Of a DNA stretch of 64,000 bases, positions 26,403-40,482 are shown in pieces. The translations under genes and the position numbers were made by a program. Source of the DNA: Chionis minor (Eukaryota; Chordata; Aves; Charadriiformes; Chionididae). Location of the stretch: NCBI GenBank assembly GCA_013398295.1, contig VZSF01001081.1:200992-264991 (forward strand), read 5' to 3'. Below the pieces are notes generated by a model. The model ran no database searches and had not been told where the DNA came from. It was given only the letters and a program-made list of their open reading frames with translations. Positions within the stretch are counted from its first letter, which is position 1. Each line of letters begins with the position of its first letter.

Positions 26403-26500
26403 TAGATCATAAAGGTAGAAGGGACTGTTGTGGTAGAGGGACTGTTTTGCCCTCCCAGATAAAACACTCCACATAATTTCTCTGAAAAAAGATTGCACTT
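26403..26500 (-). mobile_element. Ancient CR1 remnant (reptilian-style 3' end)
   Basis: The stretch gtagatcataaaggtagaa, followed by gggactgttgtgg, then a block like 'ctgccctccc...ataaaacac...cataatttctc', resembles the reverse complement of the older sauropsid CR1 type whose end reads 'agatcatagactttaaggccagaagggaccattgtgatcat'. It is heavily decayed and its far boundary is unclear. It explains part of the 168-codon minus-strand open frame across this region. Confidence 0.45.
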
Positions 26501-29500
26501 GAACCGTAAAACCTTGCTTGGGCTGGACAATCTGCCCCAGGCCTCTCTGATAGCTCTTGGCAGGCTTCCCGTCCAGGAATGCTAGGCAAATATTTTCATA
26601 TAATACTTTCCTCACTTTCTGGACTCTTGTCTTTTGGCACCATTTCTGATAGTACCTCAGTAGTAAAGATCTGCATAACAAATTGTATGATTTATCAAAG
26701 GTGGCCGGGTGCCAGGCCTGTTGAGTACTCTGAAGGTCATCACCTGCAAGCAAATGTAGCGTGCAGAATCTCTCTGCTGCTCTCTTAAAAAGCTCTATTC
26801 CTGGAGCAAATGCTGCAAGGCACAAACACCCCTGATTTATATCTGCTTGCTTCATTTTATGTCTAGTTGGAGTATGTAAACCAGTGATAGATTGACTCCA
26901 TTTCTTTAGTATATCAATCAGTGATGCAGAATGTAAGTTTTAAAGAATTTTATGTAAACTTAACCAAAGCTTTGTTAGGTTTTGAAAATTCTGTTTTTAG
27001 AAAATGCCTTATAAATTTCTTTTTCACTTCCGTTTTCTTTGTCAATGATATTTAATTCTACCTCTAGTGATAAGCATAAATTCTTCATTTAAAATGTGAC
27101 TGAAATTAATATTTAAAATTGACTGGAATATAAATAAAACTAAAATATGCTTTTATTTCTAATTGTATTACCCTGTTACAAGGAGGGTCTATAAAAATGC
27201 ACATGCTTTTCTGGTGATCAAGTACACTGTGTTTCCAGCCTTGTATTTCATGGGGAAAGATCTGCTGTTTCCATAGGAAAGAAAAAAAAAAACCTGGCAA
27301 AAGAACATGTTCTGGAATAGAATTATTCCACTATCAAACTAATATGAGTTTCCAACCGTTTTTGTGTGTGCATGTGGAACAGAGCCCTGTTATAGCAACT
27401 TTTTTACTGCAAAGCTTTTAAAATATGACTCACAAGTGTTTCGTCAGTGGAAATGTTAATGTTAGAATAATTTTTGTTTTCAAGATGTTGGTTAACGCTG
27501 ATTTTAAATGTTTATATACAGATCACATTCAATAATCTCCTGATTCAAATCATCTGAAAGTAAGTTGGTGTGGACAAAAATCACTTCATCACATTTTTTT
27601 GTTCAGCTTTCCATATGACATCTGTTGCAGAATAGAGTCCATTTTTTAAAATAATGCATGTTACTCTAGAAATTGGATTGTAAACAATTCTTTTGTTGAA
27701 ATAGCTGGCATCAGAAAAGCACGAAAATGCACATTTCAATTAAATACAGACATATGAATTTAAATAAGTAACTAAAACCTTTTATGCCCCAGAGGTTAAA
27801 TTAGTAATGAAAATTGTCAGTACCACTGTGAATTCAATGACTAAGTGGGATAAGGTCTTTATAGAAAAAGTAACAACAAAAAAGATCACAATATTAAGAA
27901 AGTTGTTAAGTAATTATGTATGCTGAAATGACCATTTATTTTATTAAGAAACATGTCAGGAACATCCAAATAAAAGCCTAAATCTCTGTTAGCTCCTGAA
28001 CTTATAGAACAACGTAAACTTTTTAGATCTTTTATAAGTGGCCTTCTGCTGGTCTTCATGGTGAATATTGACTGAGTAAAGGATAATTTAAAAAGAAATC
28101 AGAAGGGGAAGGAAAAGGACAGGGAGAAAAAGATACCTTTCATACTTCATGGATGTATGAAAGATATGAAAGACTAACCAGATTTCCTAGTTAGGCTGAA
28201 AACCCCTGAGATGTGGCTCCTGGTTTTCTCCTTAGAGCCACTGTGTTCCTGGTGGTGGAATGACGTAAGGACATTAATTTGTCTTTGTTTAATGGAGATC
28301 TCTTTCTTAGTCCTCTGATTTGGTAAAATAGTGGTTTATCTCTAACAAAAGTATTCAGTCACAGAAACAAAAAAAAATACTCTCTTGAAATTATGATTTG
28401 GCAGCATACTTCAATCTCTCTGATTCATCAGTGTTTTCCTGATGTTTAGAGCCACAAAGGCATATTTCACTTCTCGTAATATTGCTCTTTCTCATGAAAA
28501 TGAACCTGAAGCATTTGGCAGGACATCTCCAAAAGTAAATAAATAGTAAGGCTTTTTCTTTTACCAGACATAGTTTTTTTCCTGGTTTCCTGCTTTTCAA
28601 AAGAACAACAAAAAGTGAGGGCAAGTGGCAATTACAGCAAGGCTGATACTTAGTGAAAGTTTGGCCTGTGCCATTTGGGAACTTCATATGAAGCACTGAG
28701 GTAAAGGTGGATCTGGTGTTGAGGTTAGACTGTGATTAAATAATCTGCATCACACTTCTGCAAAATCTATGTGTGCCTTTGGGATTATTCTTAAATAGAT
28801 TGAGAGATCAAAAGTTTTTAGTCGAAACCTCAGCTTAATTGCTTTTTGCTATTGGAAATATTTTAAAATAAAAGTATTTTTTATAAGTTCCCAGACAGTT
28901 TTATAAAAAAAAAATATTTGCAGGAAATGCTTTTAACCTTCCCCCCCTCCTCCTTTTTTTATTTTTATTTTTTTCTTTCTTCAAAATTCTATTTTAACAA
29001 ACTGGTTACAACTAGTTATCTCAGAACGAGGAAAAGGTAATTCTTCTGTGGACAAGTGTGAACCCAACTTTCTAATTTTCTCTTCACCATTCTGCTGTAT
29101 TTCATATTACTTTATAAAGAACAATTAGCAAGTAAACCCAACTTCATCTAAACGGTTTCATTTGTCAGGAGTCCTACATATTTTAAGAAATGTAATAAAT
29201 AGTGATTGAACAAAAATATTGAGAGAGTTTAATGTTTTTCTAAAGATGAAATGAAATATATTTAAAATTAAACATATTTTTAAAACTTTAATTAAAAAAT
29301 TGAATTTTGTTTCTAACAAAAGTGAACCTTTTTTCTTGGTGTAGTAATGGCCTATACTTATCAGCACCTGAAACAAGAACAAACAGTGCTTGATCCCAGG
29401 AAAACAGTTGAAACATTTCATCAGAAGCCACTGAAGCCTTTCCTTCTGGACAGCTCTGGGAAATGAAACCCTTCCTCTGCTCACTGTAATTTGAAGATTT

Positions 29501-32500
29501 TCAAGGTTTCTATTTTGAAGTCTGTGAGAATGCACTCCATTTCTGCGGTCATGCAGCTTTTAATTGTGAGTAACTTTTGATAAACTACTCAGAAGAAGCA
29601 TTTACATAGCCTGGGTCCCCTAATCAGAAAAGAAGCTCGAGGCATCAAAGCTTTTATTCTTCGAGCAGCCACAAAGAACGCCAGTGACTTGGTAGGTTTT
29701 CGGTATTCACAGGAGAAAGAAGGGAAAAGGCAAATGATTACAAAATTCTAAGTTGTATTCAGCATCTTGCAAAACAAAGATTTGCACCACAAGATCACTG
29801 CACTGAGTAAGCGGAAGGCATGCCTGCCTCTCAGAAGCTGAGTGCAACTTGATTCAACTGCTTTTTTGCAAGCAGATGTGATCCTGGTACTTTACAACAA
29901 CTGGAAAAGGGTCAAAACAGATGCAGAATTCCAGTTACTCAAAATGAGATAACAGAAATCGTGGATGTTAAATCTGTGAGGGCTATTTTCGCAATGCTTT
30001 CTTGTAAACAGTATCCAATTATGGCCGATGAAACAGCAAACTTGCAAGAAAAGCAACTGACTTTATTCAAGCATATGTGGATAATGACAGAAGGTTCATA
30101 AAGAGTCCACAAGATCACTCAATGTGGAGAAATAGTTGTAATAGTAAAGTTACACTATTTTATCCAGTCCTGAGGCTCAACAACTGTCATAGAAACTTCT
30201 ACAAGGATTCCAATACTATGGAAAGCTTAGTACATATGTAGCAAAATGGAGTTGGCAAGGGCTCCGTTTGTTCATTACAATGCCCATGCTTGGAATTTGG
30301 CATGGCTTCAGGCTGTAAAAATACTGCTGTTGCATGTGATATCCCTGTAGTTGTTTACCAAACTATCAAATTTAATCTAAATAACACAAATGTTGTTTTT
30401 CAGGCCAAATAAAGAAGAGTCATGATGACATCATAAGGAATTTGACCAAAAGGATAGCATACGTGTGAAAGAGCACTGGTTTTAATTTCTGAACTGACTA
30501 GAACATGTTGCAATAGGAAAACTGGGAAACATGCAAAGAAAGAATTTAAAACAATAGTTTGAACTGATTGAAAAGTATTGTGAGTTTTAAAAATCACTTT
30601 CTTTCATACTAGTTCTGTGGAAAAATTCCAAGATGGTAGACCTTCTTTCCAACTCAAGTTGCAGCAAAAGAAGGCAAATCCTATTCCTGTCCACTGGCAT
30701 TGCTGAAATCTAGAAATAAGGTATCAAGCAGAGATTAGCACTTTGTAACGCAAATGGCAAAATGGGGCTGCAGTAGGAGGTTTTTCATGGTAAGATTTCA
30801 AAATATATGTGCAATGAGGAGTACTCACCTGATATGTTATGCTAGAAGAGTTCTAGCTACAGAATCCTTGGCAGAGAAGCAAGGATAAAAATCTGTGAAG
30901 GGTGTAATTTCTGAACTGCCACAGACATTTTGGCAGAGATGATTTGCCAAGGGTTATATTCTAGGACAAATCCACCAAAAAGAAGTGAAGTTAGAAATTC
31001 TTGGAGGTACCTCAGATTCCAAGGAAGAGAAAAGTTCCAAAGAAAGCGTGGCTGACAAATAAAACTAGACACTCAAATTCATCAAAGTATTTTATGACTT
31101 TTTCATTGGCTCATAAATACATTTCCCATTGTCCAGCACTCAATCAAACTTTGAACAGAAGAGGCACCAATTATATAAGATCGGGAAATTCATAATGATG
31201 TCAACCTTAATAGAAACATGCACGCAGACATACTTGGGGTGAACGGCTCTAATTGCAACAATGATTGACTGATTTTCCAACTTTATTAGTGTATTTCCTT
31301 TCAAGATTCATCTGCTTCAATGCATGAGGAAGATTCTGTATGATGGAAAGGGGGAGGTGAGGTTGAGACTGGAGTAGAAGGGGCTGGCACAGAAGTAGCA
31401 CTGTTTTAACCAGAGAAATGAGCCCTGGAAGAAGTCCTTCTACATGGGGCAACTATTAGCTACCACTTGTCTTCTCATCGTCTTCAGCACTCACCCAGCA
31501 CACTCCCCTGCTCTGTAATGAACACTCCAGGTACGTTTGAATACTGTGGTCAGCAAACAAACAGCAGTAAAGGAACCAGAGCGAAGGCATCGTGTGGCCA
31601 GGGCATGAGATATGGCCCAAGCTACAGAGGAGCAGGAGAGGGCAGCCGCATGCATGAGGCTCCCTCTCAGTGGGTGAGACTTGGCAAGTCATTATTTGTT
31701 GCGAGACAGTGTCAGCTTACAGGATTGTTAAAGTCAGATCAGAAATATGTATATTTGTTCAGCCAAACACCAATGCTGTCTGTTTTCAAAAGCAGTGAAG
31801 GCAGCAACAACAAGCTTGGTGGCACTGATAATGAATGCTGTTTGTGGGCGTATTTAAGTACTCCCTTCATTATAACGAACTGTGGCTTTGATCCACAATT
31901 TAACAATCATGACTGAACTTGTATATGATTTTACATGTTTATGAGGGGAAAAAAAATGATGACTTACAGCTTGCAGATGTTGCTAGAGAATTAATTTCAA
32001 GATGCTCATCAGGAAGATCACTCTCTGGAGTTTTTTTCAGATTCGTATGTTGTTCTTTTCCCTCATATTTAAAAGATTAATGTTTTAATGAATAGTATTT
32101 TACTGTGACTAAATTTGTCCACTATTAATAAAGTGAGATAATGAGCCTCTATTCCAAAAGGTATTTCTTTATATAGCAATGAAGTCCAAAATGCCAATAA
32201 ACTAAGACAGTTAAAAGAGCAGCATTTAATAATATGAAAGCAAAAATGTAGGTTTTTATATGGGCAAGTATTTATGAGCACTTCTTACGTGTTTTTGCAT
32301 TTGCATTACTATAGTCTAGAAGTTTTACTAAAGTGTGCCAATATCACTGTCCAATTCATGTATGTTTTTGAACTTGGCCTTCAGCAAGAAATGTCTGCAA
32401 AGGGAATCCTCATATATCCTCTGCAATTCAAATTGTTATTTGAAACCATCTTACTTCGTAAACTGATTCACTTTTTTGTGTGTGTTTACTGAAAGGCAGC

Positions 32501-35500
32501 TGGGTTTTTCTTCTTACTTTTTGAGATGGCATTACAGCCCTTTTTAGCTGCAGTTCCTACTTGAACTTCCACCTACAGGGCAGTGGCACTGCTGGTCTAA
32601 ACTCAAAGTTGTCTGAAGTCAGCGAAGTCGCAGCTGTTAACACCACAATCAGCTTTGGTGCAGAACTGCAATTTCATCACCTCTGAATAATCACAGCTTT
32701 CCCACTGCATTTGTTTTAAAAGCCAAAGAGAATTGTGTACGACACTGGAAGATGCCAGGGTAAGCGCCAGTTGTAATATTTTGCTGGAAAATATTTCCTG
32801 AAACCACCCATGTCATTTAATGAAGTTTAAAGCAGTTTGTTATTTGATCTTATCCTGCTCCTGTAGGTGTCAACAAAGATAAATCATTACATTCAAAATG
32901 AAGACAACAGGAACAAACCTTGCAAGATTTCTGAGTGAGCACTCCCTTGAGCCAGTCAGTACTAAAAATATTCAGTGCATTGCAGGAACCTGCCTTCCAG
33001 AACAGGTCCCATAAAGGCCTCAAAACCAAGTATGCTTCTATTTTCACAGCTTTCAGTTAACAGGGACCTAGCGTGCTGAAGCGATGTTCCGTGTTTAACA
33101 GCTTTGGTGGTAAACGTAGGAATGAGATCCTCAGAAGATGTAAACTGGAATTACACCCTTCGCTTCAGCAGAGTTTTTCTCATTAATAGCAGCCAAAGAT
33201 CTGGCATTATTTCTTTTTTATAACTGCATTCTCAGCATATGCTGTACTTAAATCATACTATTTATTACACCTTGCAGGTTTTCTCTAAGCTGGCAAATCA
33301 TTTTTAGTTGGAACCTTTGCAAGCCTTATAAGAGAAAGCTTAAAACAAAGAGAAACATGATATTAACAGAAAATGAGGTCAGAATATTTTCTTCTTGCAT
33401 TACTATTATTCCCATATTAGCAGCCTCAATGCGGAAAATGTCGGGACATGCATGGAGTGCTCAGCTGCCGCTGCCCTGTACGCTGCGGGGAACGGCTGGG
33501 GGTGCTGGCAGTGGGTGGAGGGCTGCTGTATGAGCACACACTGCTCTGGTAGCGTAGGCGTTAATTACAGTCATTATGGTAATCAGAGGCAATTGGCGGT
33601 ATTACCGAATAAGAGGATCTCTTTTAAGTACCATGGGCCCAGAGGTGACAGCAGCTATTCCAGGAGCTGGCCAGGTCTGGGAGTGGCTTTCCAGCTGAAA
33701 TGCTCTTGGGTTCCAGCCCTGTTGCTCCTAAGGCAGCCAGAAATTATTTTCCCTTTTGAGAGGCAATGTTAAAGACTGTGTCTAGGAAGGTCTCAGGGCC
33801 ATTACTTGTGCTTCAGCTTGGCCATGTGAGGTCACTTGGGAATTATAGCCAGGTTCTGTTTTTCCCTTGCAAGGATGGTAATGCCAGGCCTTCTCTGAAA
33901 GGAGTGCGGTCAGTCTGCAGTAGGGAGAAGTGTGATGTGCTCATAGTGCACCAGAAATTTCTTGCTATAGGAAAAAGATTTCAGTTCCAGAAATAGTGTT
34001 TTGCAGACTGGGTGGGTGTTTGTAGAGATTTTGAAAAACTACATTTCAGTTATTAAAAGGTGAGATGGTATTATCAGGATGGTGACAGTATTTGGTTAGT
34101 ATCAGCTGTTTGTAGAGCTGAGAGATACAAGCTCCAGAGCTTAGAATCCAGCTCAGAAAAAAACATATACATATGCAATGAAAGTATGATAATACTGTTC
34201 CTAAAGAGCAAAACACCAAAATACCCAGTTAAATATGCATCTGAATTACATCAACAACAACAAGATTAACTGATGTTTTGCTGACTCAGAAACCTAATTG
34301 AACACCTGAGTGATTACATAGCTAAATAGTTTCTCTATCAGTGGTGTGGGTTTTTTTCTTTGCATTGTTATTTTTCCCTTGCTTGACGTACCTGATGGTG
34401 AGAAACAGAATGTCTTTTCCCAGGTAATGAGTACACAGAAAGTGAGAGCTCAGATCTGCAGTTCTGTATGTCAAATCTGTGACAAAGGCATAGCAGAACT
34501 TAACTGACTAGAGTTGCTATAAAAATAAATATGATCAAATTATCTAAGGAAAATAGATGAAAAATGCAACTAAAACCCGTACATTTTTAATCTACAAAAA
34601 TTATGTGTAAGTAATTGATGTATAAAACCTGATCAATCCAGGTCCCTGGTGCAATTCTATGATAGTTTTACAGATAAAATGTTTTTCAACATTTACAGAC
34701 TTTATCCAAACCCTGACTCTGATTTCTAGCTGTATGCAACATTTGAAAGGAAATCTTTACACTTCTTTATCTGATATACCACGCAGTAAATATGACTAAC
34801 GAACACTTAAGATATTAGACATGAAGTACCGTGCATGATAGGTCAAAAATGTAGTAGACTTAGGCTATTGCTTCAGTTATTGCAGAAATATGCAGTTATA
34901 TGGCTTATTGTAATAGACCACATTTCAAGGAAACGTCACAGGGAGCAACAACATGCTGTGCTTAAGGATGCTAGGTGATTGTGAGAAGGCATTGGAAGCC
35001 AGCCTTTAGCTCCATTCACAGCTTGGCTGCTGACTTGCTATTTAGCTGCTTTTTAGACCACAGTTCAGCAAATAAGTTACATTTGGATTTATCATTAAAT
35101 ATAGGCTAATTATTAAAATAAGAGGAATGTTTTCTACTAAACTGAGGAAATGTTCTGAACTGGAGGAAAAAACCCCAACCAACTCTCACTTTACAATGAA
35201 GAAAACACTGAATTTTTGGCCCTAGGTTTTCAGGGCTTATTAGCTCCTATATTAGTGGAGATACAATCTGTGATAAATAGATGAATAGTTGGTTTATATG
35301 GAAAAAGTTACAATTATGCTGTAATTGATAGATATTTAGCAAATAATTATTCGAGTTGCTAAGAAGGTATAACACAAAATATTTCATGTGTTTGAGACTT
35401 TCCAAAATTGTTTTTTTATCAATCTGAAGTAAAAGGAAGAAACTGCAGCTAGTAAATACTTACTTTCAGCTTTAAATGGCATAAAGAACATGAAACTCCT

Positions 35501-38067
35501 ATTATTTATGTCAGTGTCCAACCGCTACCTAACATGGAGATAATGAATTTTAAGTTTGCAATGGTGTTAGAATACATTTTTCAGGCTTCATTGTAGTAGC
35601 TCATATCTGATTTTCAGAAGCACCTGCTTTCCATACAGGCACCTAAGCAAAGGCTTGACTTTCAAAAGCATCTGGTACCTCCTGACTCCAGTGAGGCACC
35701 CGTGGCCAGATTTTCAAGTTCCTAATATACTTGTTGCTGAAAAACTGGTCTATGCTGACAACCTATATGGTCAAAGTTAGCCACCTACTACTTAGTTCAG
35801 CAGAGCTGCTCGGGAACTCCAATGAGATCAGATTCTGATTCTTTACGTCTATGTTGTATAAATGCACATAATACTTTCTTTTTTTCCTGTATGGACATTG
35901 AGTAACCAAAATAAAAAAAAAAAAGTATTCCTATAAGCAACAGGACCTTCTGGAGATGAATTTCTCATGAATTTGTTTTGAACTGGATTTTTAACTCTTA
36001 AAAAGGAAACCTTCTCTGGAGTTTGTGCTTTCACAGCAGTCTGCCTTTTGTTTTCTGTGTGATTTTCTGAGTTCTAATAATATATTAACCTCTCCTCCAC
36101 AGAGATTCTCAGCTTTCTCTTTTACTCGGATGAGCCTTTTCTTGAAACTTGCAGCATTCTACCAAATCTGAGATTTCTGTCTCCGCATTGAGCTGAACTG
36201 GCTAATGGATTCACAAACTGGTGGTAGGATCACTCAGAGTCATAGACAAACACAGCATGATTGTATAGACCTAGTTTCTTGAGGAAATCTGGCTAAAAAA
36301 ACCAATATAAAAATGTTATTCGCTTCATCTCTAGTAATCATTTATCATCTACCCAAGTGTGGCTGAGTACAGCATGCTAATCATTTCTAGAAACATATAT
36401 AAGAAAATCTGAGATGGAATAGCATTTTTCTTGCCCCACTGCTCATTACTATTTAAGGCATGAACTTTTTGGCCTGGACACCTTCCTTTTAGCTTGTCAT
36501 TCCCACCTGCAGATCTTTTTTTACTGTCGTGGGGAACATTTTCCTTGGTGCCATGCAATGTAAAGTGAAGTGATCCATTTTAATGAGGCTGCAGGATTTA
36601 ATGAGGAACTGGGGCAAAAATAAGGTTTTCCTAAGCTGAAAGATGTTATTCTTTTGCCCAGTCTAATGCAATAGGAGTTAGTGGTATCTGGCCCTGGCGT
36701 CTACTGCTGCTTCTGCCTTGGATCTGGAAGCATCACTGCAAGCACTTCTCCAGGATGGGTCTCTGGAAAACACTGCTTGGGCCACAGAGGTCTTTGCCTG
36801 TCTCTTATTGATCAAGGTGGTAGGCTTGCACACTAAACCCAAATCTGTTTTCCTTCTTTCGAGGTCACCTGGTGCCTTTTCTGTGTGGGAAAGGAGTAAG
36901 TGAACCTTCCCTGCAGAGTGCAGCAGATTCTGCTGTGGGAGAGAGTGGTTTACTAGCAACAGAGTGAAAACGATGTAAACACAGAAAGAAATTGTTTGTT
37001 TAATGAACACACTTTGCATAAAGTAATCTAGCAACTAACCAAGCTAAACAGCTTTAGTTACAGAGAGGAAATGCAAATATTTTCATGGTACAAAAAACAT
37101 GTTGTGGGTCCTTCCCTAGGGCACAAGTTCCAACCCACTTGTTATTTCAAGAAAGAAAGAGATTTTTCTCTACAGTTTTCAGAGCTCTTCCTGCAAGTCC
37201 TTTTTGGCAACCATATGCTGACCACTCAGGAAAGTTCCTGCCCTGATATTCTTCAGTCCAATTTGTCAGCTACCTATTAATATTAATGTTTCACTTGGAT
37301 GATCCTCTTTAAAATTTTCTCTGCATTAGGAAAAAAAAAATCTCTTTTAACAGTAATTTAATGTTCAATCAGCATAGGGCATGGTATAGTCGCTCCTTCA
37401 CTAAGATAAATAGTAGAGGAAACCAACAATTTTCCTTGAGTTGTTGTTATATGCAAATCAGAACAACTGTGCTTTTGTTAGGACTTTCTGGGTGTTACAC
37501 CCCCCCCCCCCTTCTTTTAAAAAAAATGTTTCACTTCTTTGTCCAGCTCACCATGGAGTACTGATGCCAATTATTTCTATATTTTACAGAGTGCAAGCAG
37601 ATATAGTAAATACAGATACAACCTCTGCTGCTCAACATAACATTTTCCCTGCTCCACAACGTTGTTTCAGTTTGGTCTATTGCCTTCAGCAGTTCCAGTA
37701 CATATTTTTGCTGTAGTTTACCATACTGTGGTACTGTTGCCACAAGTTCTATGTGTTCATTAAAATGCAATGTCACAGATTTTTTTTCAAACCAAGACTT
37801 CACCTTGACTAAAGTCTAAAAGGCAGCCCACTGAGGATACAACATGCTTTGAGAGATGGTTTTCTGATGTTTAACATTGCCCACAACTGTATCCTGCCCT
37901 TCAAAAACCAGGTAAAACTTTTTGATTGCTTTAGTTCTCTATTTATCAGGAAAGGTGGTTTTGCCTGCCTGGGTGGAGTATTCATTAGTGTTTGTAAAGC
38001 CTGTTTTGTATTAGAAACTTTTGTTAGTATAAGTAATGTCCCTTAGGAATGTGATTTTTGGCAACGT

Positions 38068-38225
38068 TTGATACTGGCAGCAGCCCTAATGTGGACACAG
38101 AACTGGCAGAAGAAATGCTTTTGCTGGTATAGATTATACTCAGGGTTCTGGAATCAGTAAAACCAGCCAAAACTGCTTTTGCCAGCATAACTATACTATT
38201 AAACATTTTCTAGCATAGACCTGGC
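38068..38225. mobile_element. Possible ancient palindromic non-autonomous DNA transposon
   Basis: 'cagccctaatgtggacacag' is followed by two related blocks, gcttttgctggtatagatt and gcttttgccagcataacta, and the segment ends 'tctagcatagacctggc'. This layout resembles old sauropsid palindromic MITE-like repeats that read 'tgtagacacagctatactgg...ttttgccggtatagct'. Arms are degenerate and ends are not defined. Confidence 0.35.
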
Positions 38226-40058
38226 AGAAAACCATTTTTCACCACCACACCTCTCTTAGTTATTAAATGTTATTTCATTGGGAGGTATACGTAAAATTCT
38301 ACCTTACATCTAAGCATCTTTGGCCAAAATATTGTCTGCCATGGGAATTTTTCTTTCACTGGTAGGGAAGGGAGAGAGAAGAAAAAATAAAAATATGTAT
38401 TTGACCACGTCTAAGTGGCTTTTTTATGTCCAGAATGGCGTGACATTGTACCTTTGTTTCCTCTCACACATGCATGCGTAAATCATGCTGTCATGGCCAC
38501 AGCTAATTTTCATTGGAAATCATTGTACAGGTAACTGTCACGTAGCCTAGTGTTTATAGTGCCCGTCTTCTAAGCATTTGATGGGCAGGGGGGTCATATT
38601 TTTTTTTCTCATGAGCTTTAGGAACGACCAGAACAAACGGTATGAGAACAATATGTAATGTACACTGAAGCCTTGGTGTTTATCATTCTTCTGATGAGAA
38701 CTGCAGCAAAACTGAGATCAGGTCCAAAAAGATATGCTACTTTCTGCCCCAGCAACTCAGTCTGTTGCAGGCAAATAAAATACATTTACAGATAGAACTG
38801 AAGGGAGCCCTTTGACTCTGCAATCATTGCTAGGTTTAGCCATCAAAACATGTAGTTATTTAAAGAAACAAACAAAAAGGAAAAAAATCAATGAAGTGGA
38901 AAGCACATACCATAATCAAATGAAAAGTGAAGCCTTGGCTGCCATTTCCCATGTATGCTATGTTACATCAAGTCAGACTGTGACTGTTTATGCTCCCAAG
39001 CTTTCCAGGATCCTGCCACCATTACCAGTAAGGTTGCAAAAGCCAAAGGATGTGGCTTAGTGTAATTCACCCGCTTCCAAAGTGAGGTAAATATCCCATG
39101 ATGTTACTTGTGCCCTGGAGCTGGCAGCCCTAGTTGCTGCAGCCCAGGTCTCCTCCTCTCGCTACACCAGCCACTGCGTTCAGATGGACTGACCCATCAC
39201 GTCCAGCATTCATCTGGGGCTTCCTGCATGCATGTATCCTCTGCTTCCAAACTTTCCATCTCAAAAGTAGCCTCATGGGTCCTGCTTCTGTCCCAAAATA
39301 TTCCTGCCTGAATTCCATTGATTTCAATGACAGAAGCATATCTGAGAAATGGGCTGAGCTTAGCAAACAAAAAATGTGAAAAATATATTGCTAAATGAGC
39401 CTGTGAGCATCTACTACTGCTTTTGTCTGGATGTACAGCATGTGGATTTCCCCTGTACGCAAACAGTGCAGTTAATTAAACACATGAAATTGCTTATTAA
39501 ATGTCCACATAATACTTAGCATTCCTAAGACCTAACAGTCTAAATCTGCGTTGTGGAAGACTTTGCCCTGAAAATGGGTCAAACTGCAGAAAACCACAGT
39601 GTCTCATCAAATGATGTTCCAGGAAAAGTTGTTGCAGAGTATGGGTTTCAGTGGAGTCTGGAAACAGAAGCTGACCGGTCGGATCTGTTTTTGGAGAGGT
39701 AGCAGGGTATGCAGTGCTGTCTTTTAAACACCTACTTGAGATGCCTTCAAGGTAAACTCTGTTATGCCACAAGACAGAAGTTGCAGAGTCACAAACAAAA
39801 AATTTGGGAACTAATAATTGGTCACCCTTGTACAGAAACCCCAGATAGACTAGGTTAATACTCATGCCCTTTTCTGAAGCCCAGAGGTGAACTGAAATCC
39901 TGTAGATGATTTACGTGGGTCAGCAGGGTCCCACCTGCAGAGTTCCACAAAGCTATGGGTACAAATATCCTCTGTAGTGATTTTCTAGCTGAGAAACAGT
40001 TGAGAAGCATATTAGATTGATAGTGGTTTGATTTGTCCCTATAAAAAGGGATGTTAAA

Positions 40059-40482
40059 AATCATAGAATAGTTTTGGTTGGAAGGGACCTCTAAATATCA
40101 TCTACTCCAACCTCTCCTGCAACAAGCAGGGACATCTTCAGCTAGATCAGGTTGCTCAGAGCCTCGTCCAACCTGACCTTGAATGTTTCCAGGGATGGGG
40201 CATCCGCCACCACTCTGGGCAACCTGTGCCAGTGTTTCACCATCCTCATTGTAAAAAGTTTCTTCCTTACAGCTAGTCTAGATCTACCCTCTTTTATTTT
40301 AAAGCCATTACCCCTTGTCCTATCACAACAGGGCATTCTAAAAAATTTGTCCTGACCTTTCCTGTAGGCCCCCTTTAAGTACTGAGAGGCTGCTAGAAGG
40401 TCTTCCTGGAGACTTCTCCAGGCTGAACAACCCCAATTCTCTCAGCCTGTCCTCATAGGAGAGGTGCTCCAGAATCTTTCTG
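40059..40482 (-). mobile_element. CR1 LINE 3' end
   Basis: This is the reverse complement of a CR1 tail. It starts aatcatagaatagttttgg followed by ttggaagggacct, then 'tcatctactccaacctctcc', 'gatcaggttgctcagagcc', 'gggcaacctgtgccagtgtt', 'ccccttgtcctatcacaac' and 'ctccaggctgaacaacccca'. It is about 425 bp, 5' truncated and moderately diverged. It belongs to the same broad type as the plus-oriented copy at 49155. Short ORFs here are derived from the element. Confidence 0.93.

Larger units (their letters stand above)
24234..40058 (+). other. Long intron-like interval
   Basis: AT-rich, non-coding. It contains an old CR1 remnant (26403) and DNA-transposon-like fragments (24655, about 35590-35850, 38068). 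A 168-codon minus-strand open frame at 26349-26855 overlaps the CR1 remnant. The patch at about 33430-33900 is richer in G+C and CpG and has homeodomain-type TAATTA/TAATCA motifs at about 33560-33620. No RNA gene was recognised. Confidence 0.4.

Noticed and set aside
26349..26855. 168-codon minus-strand open frame
   Set aside because: Its left part overlaps a decayed CR1 tail and the rest shows no known motif.
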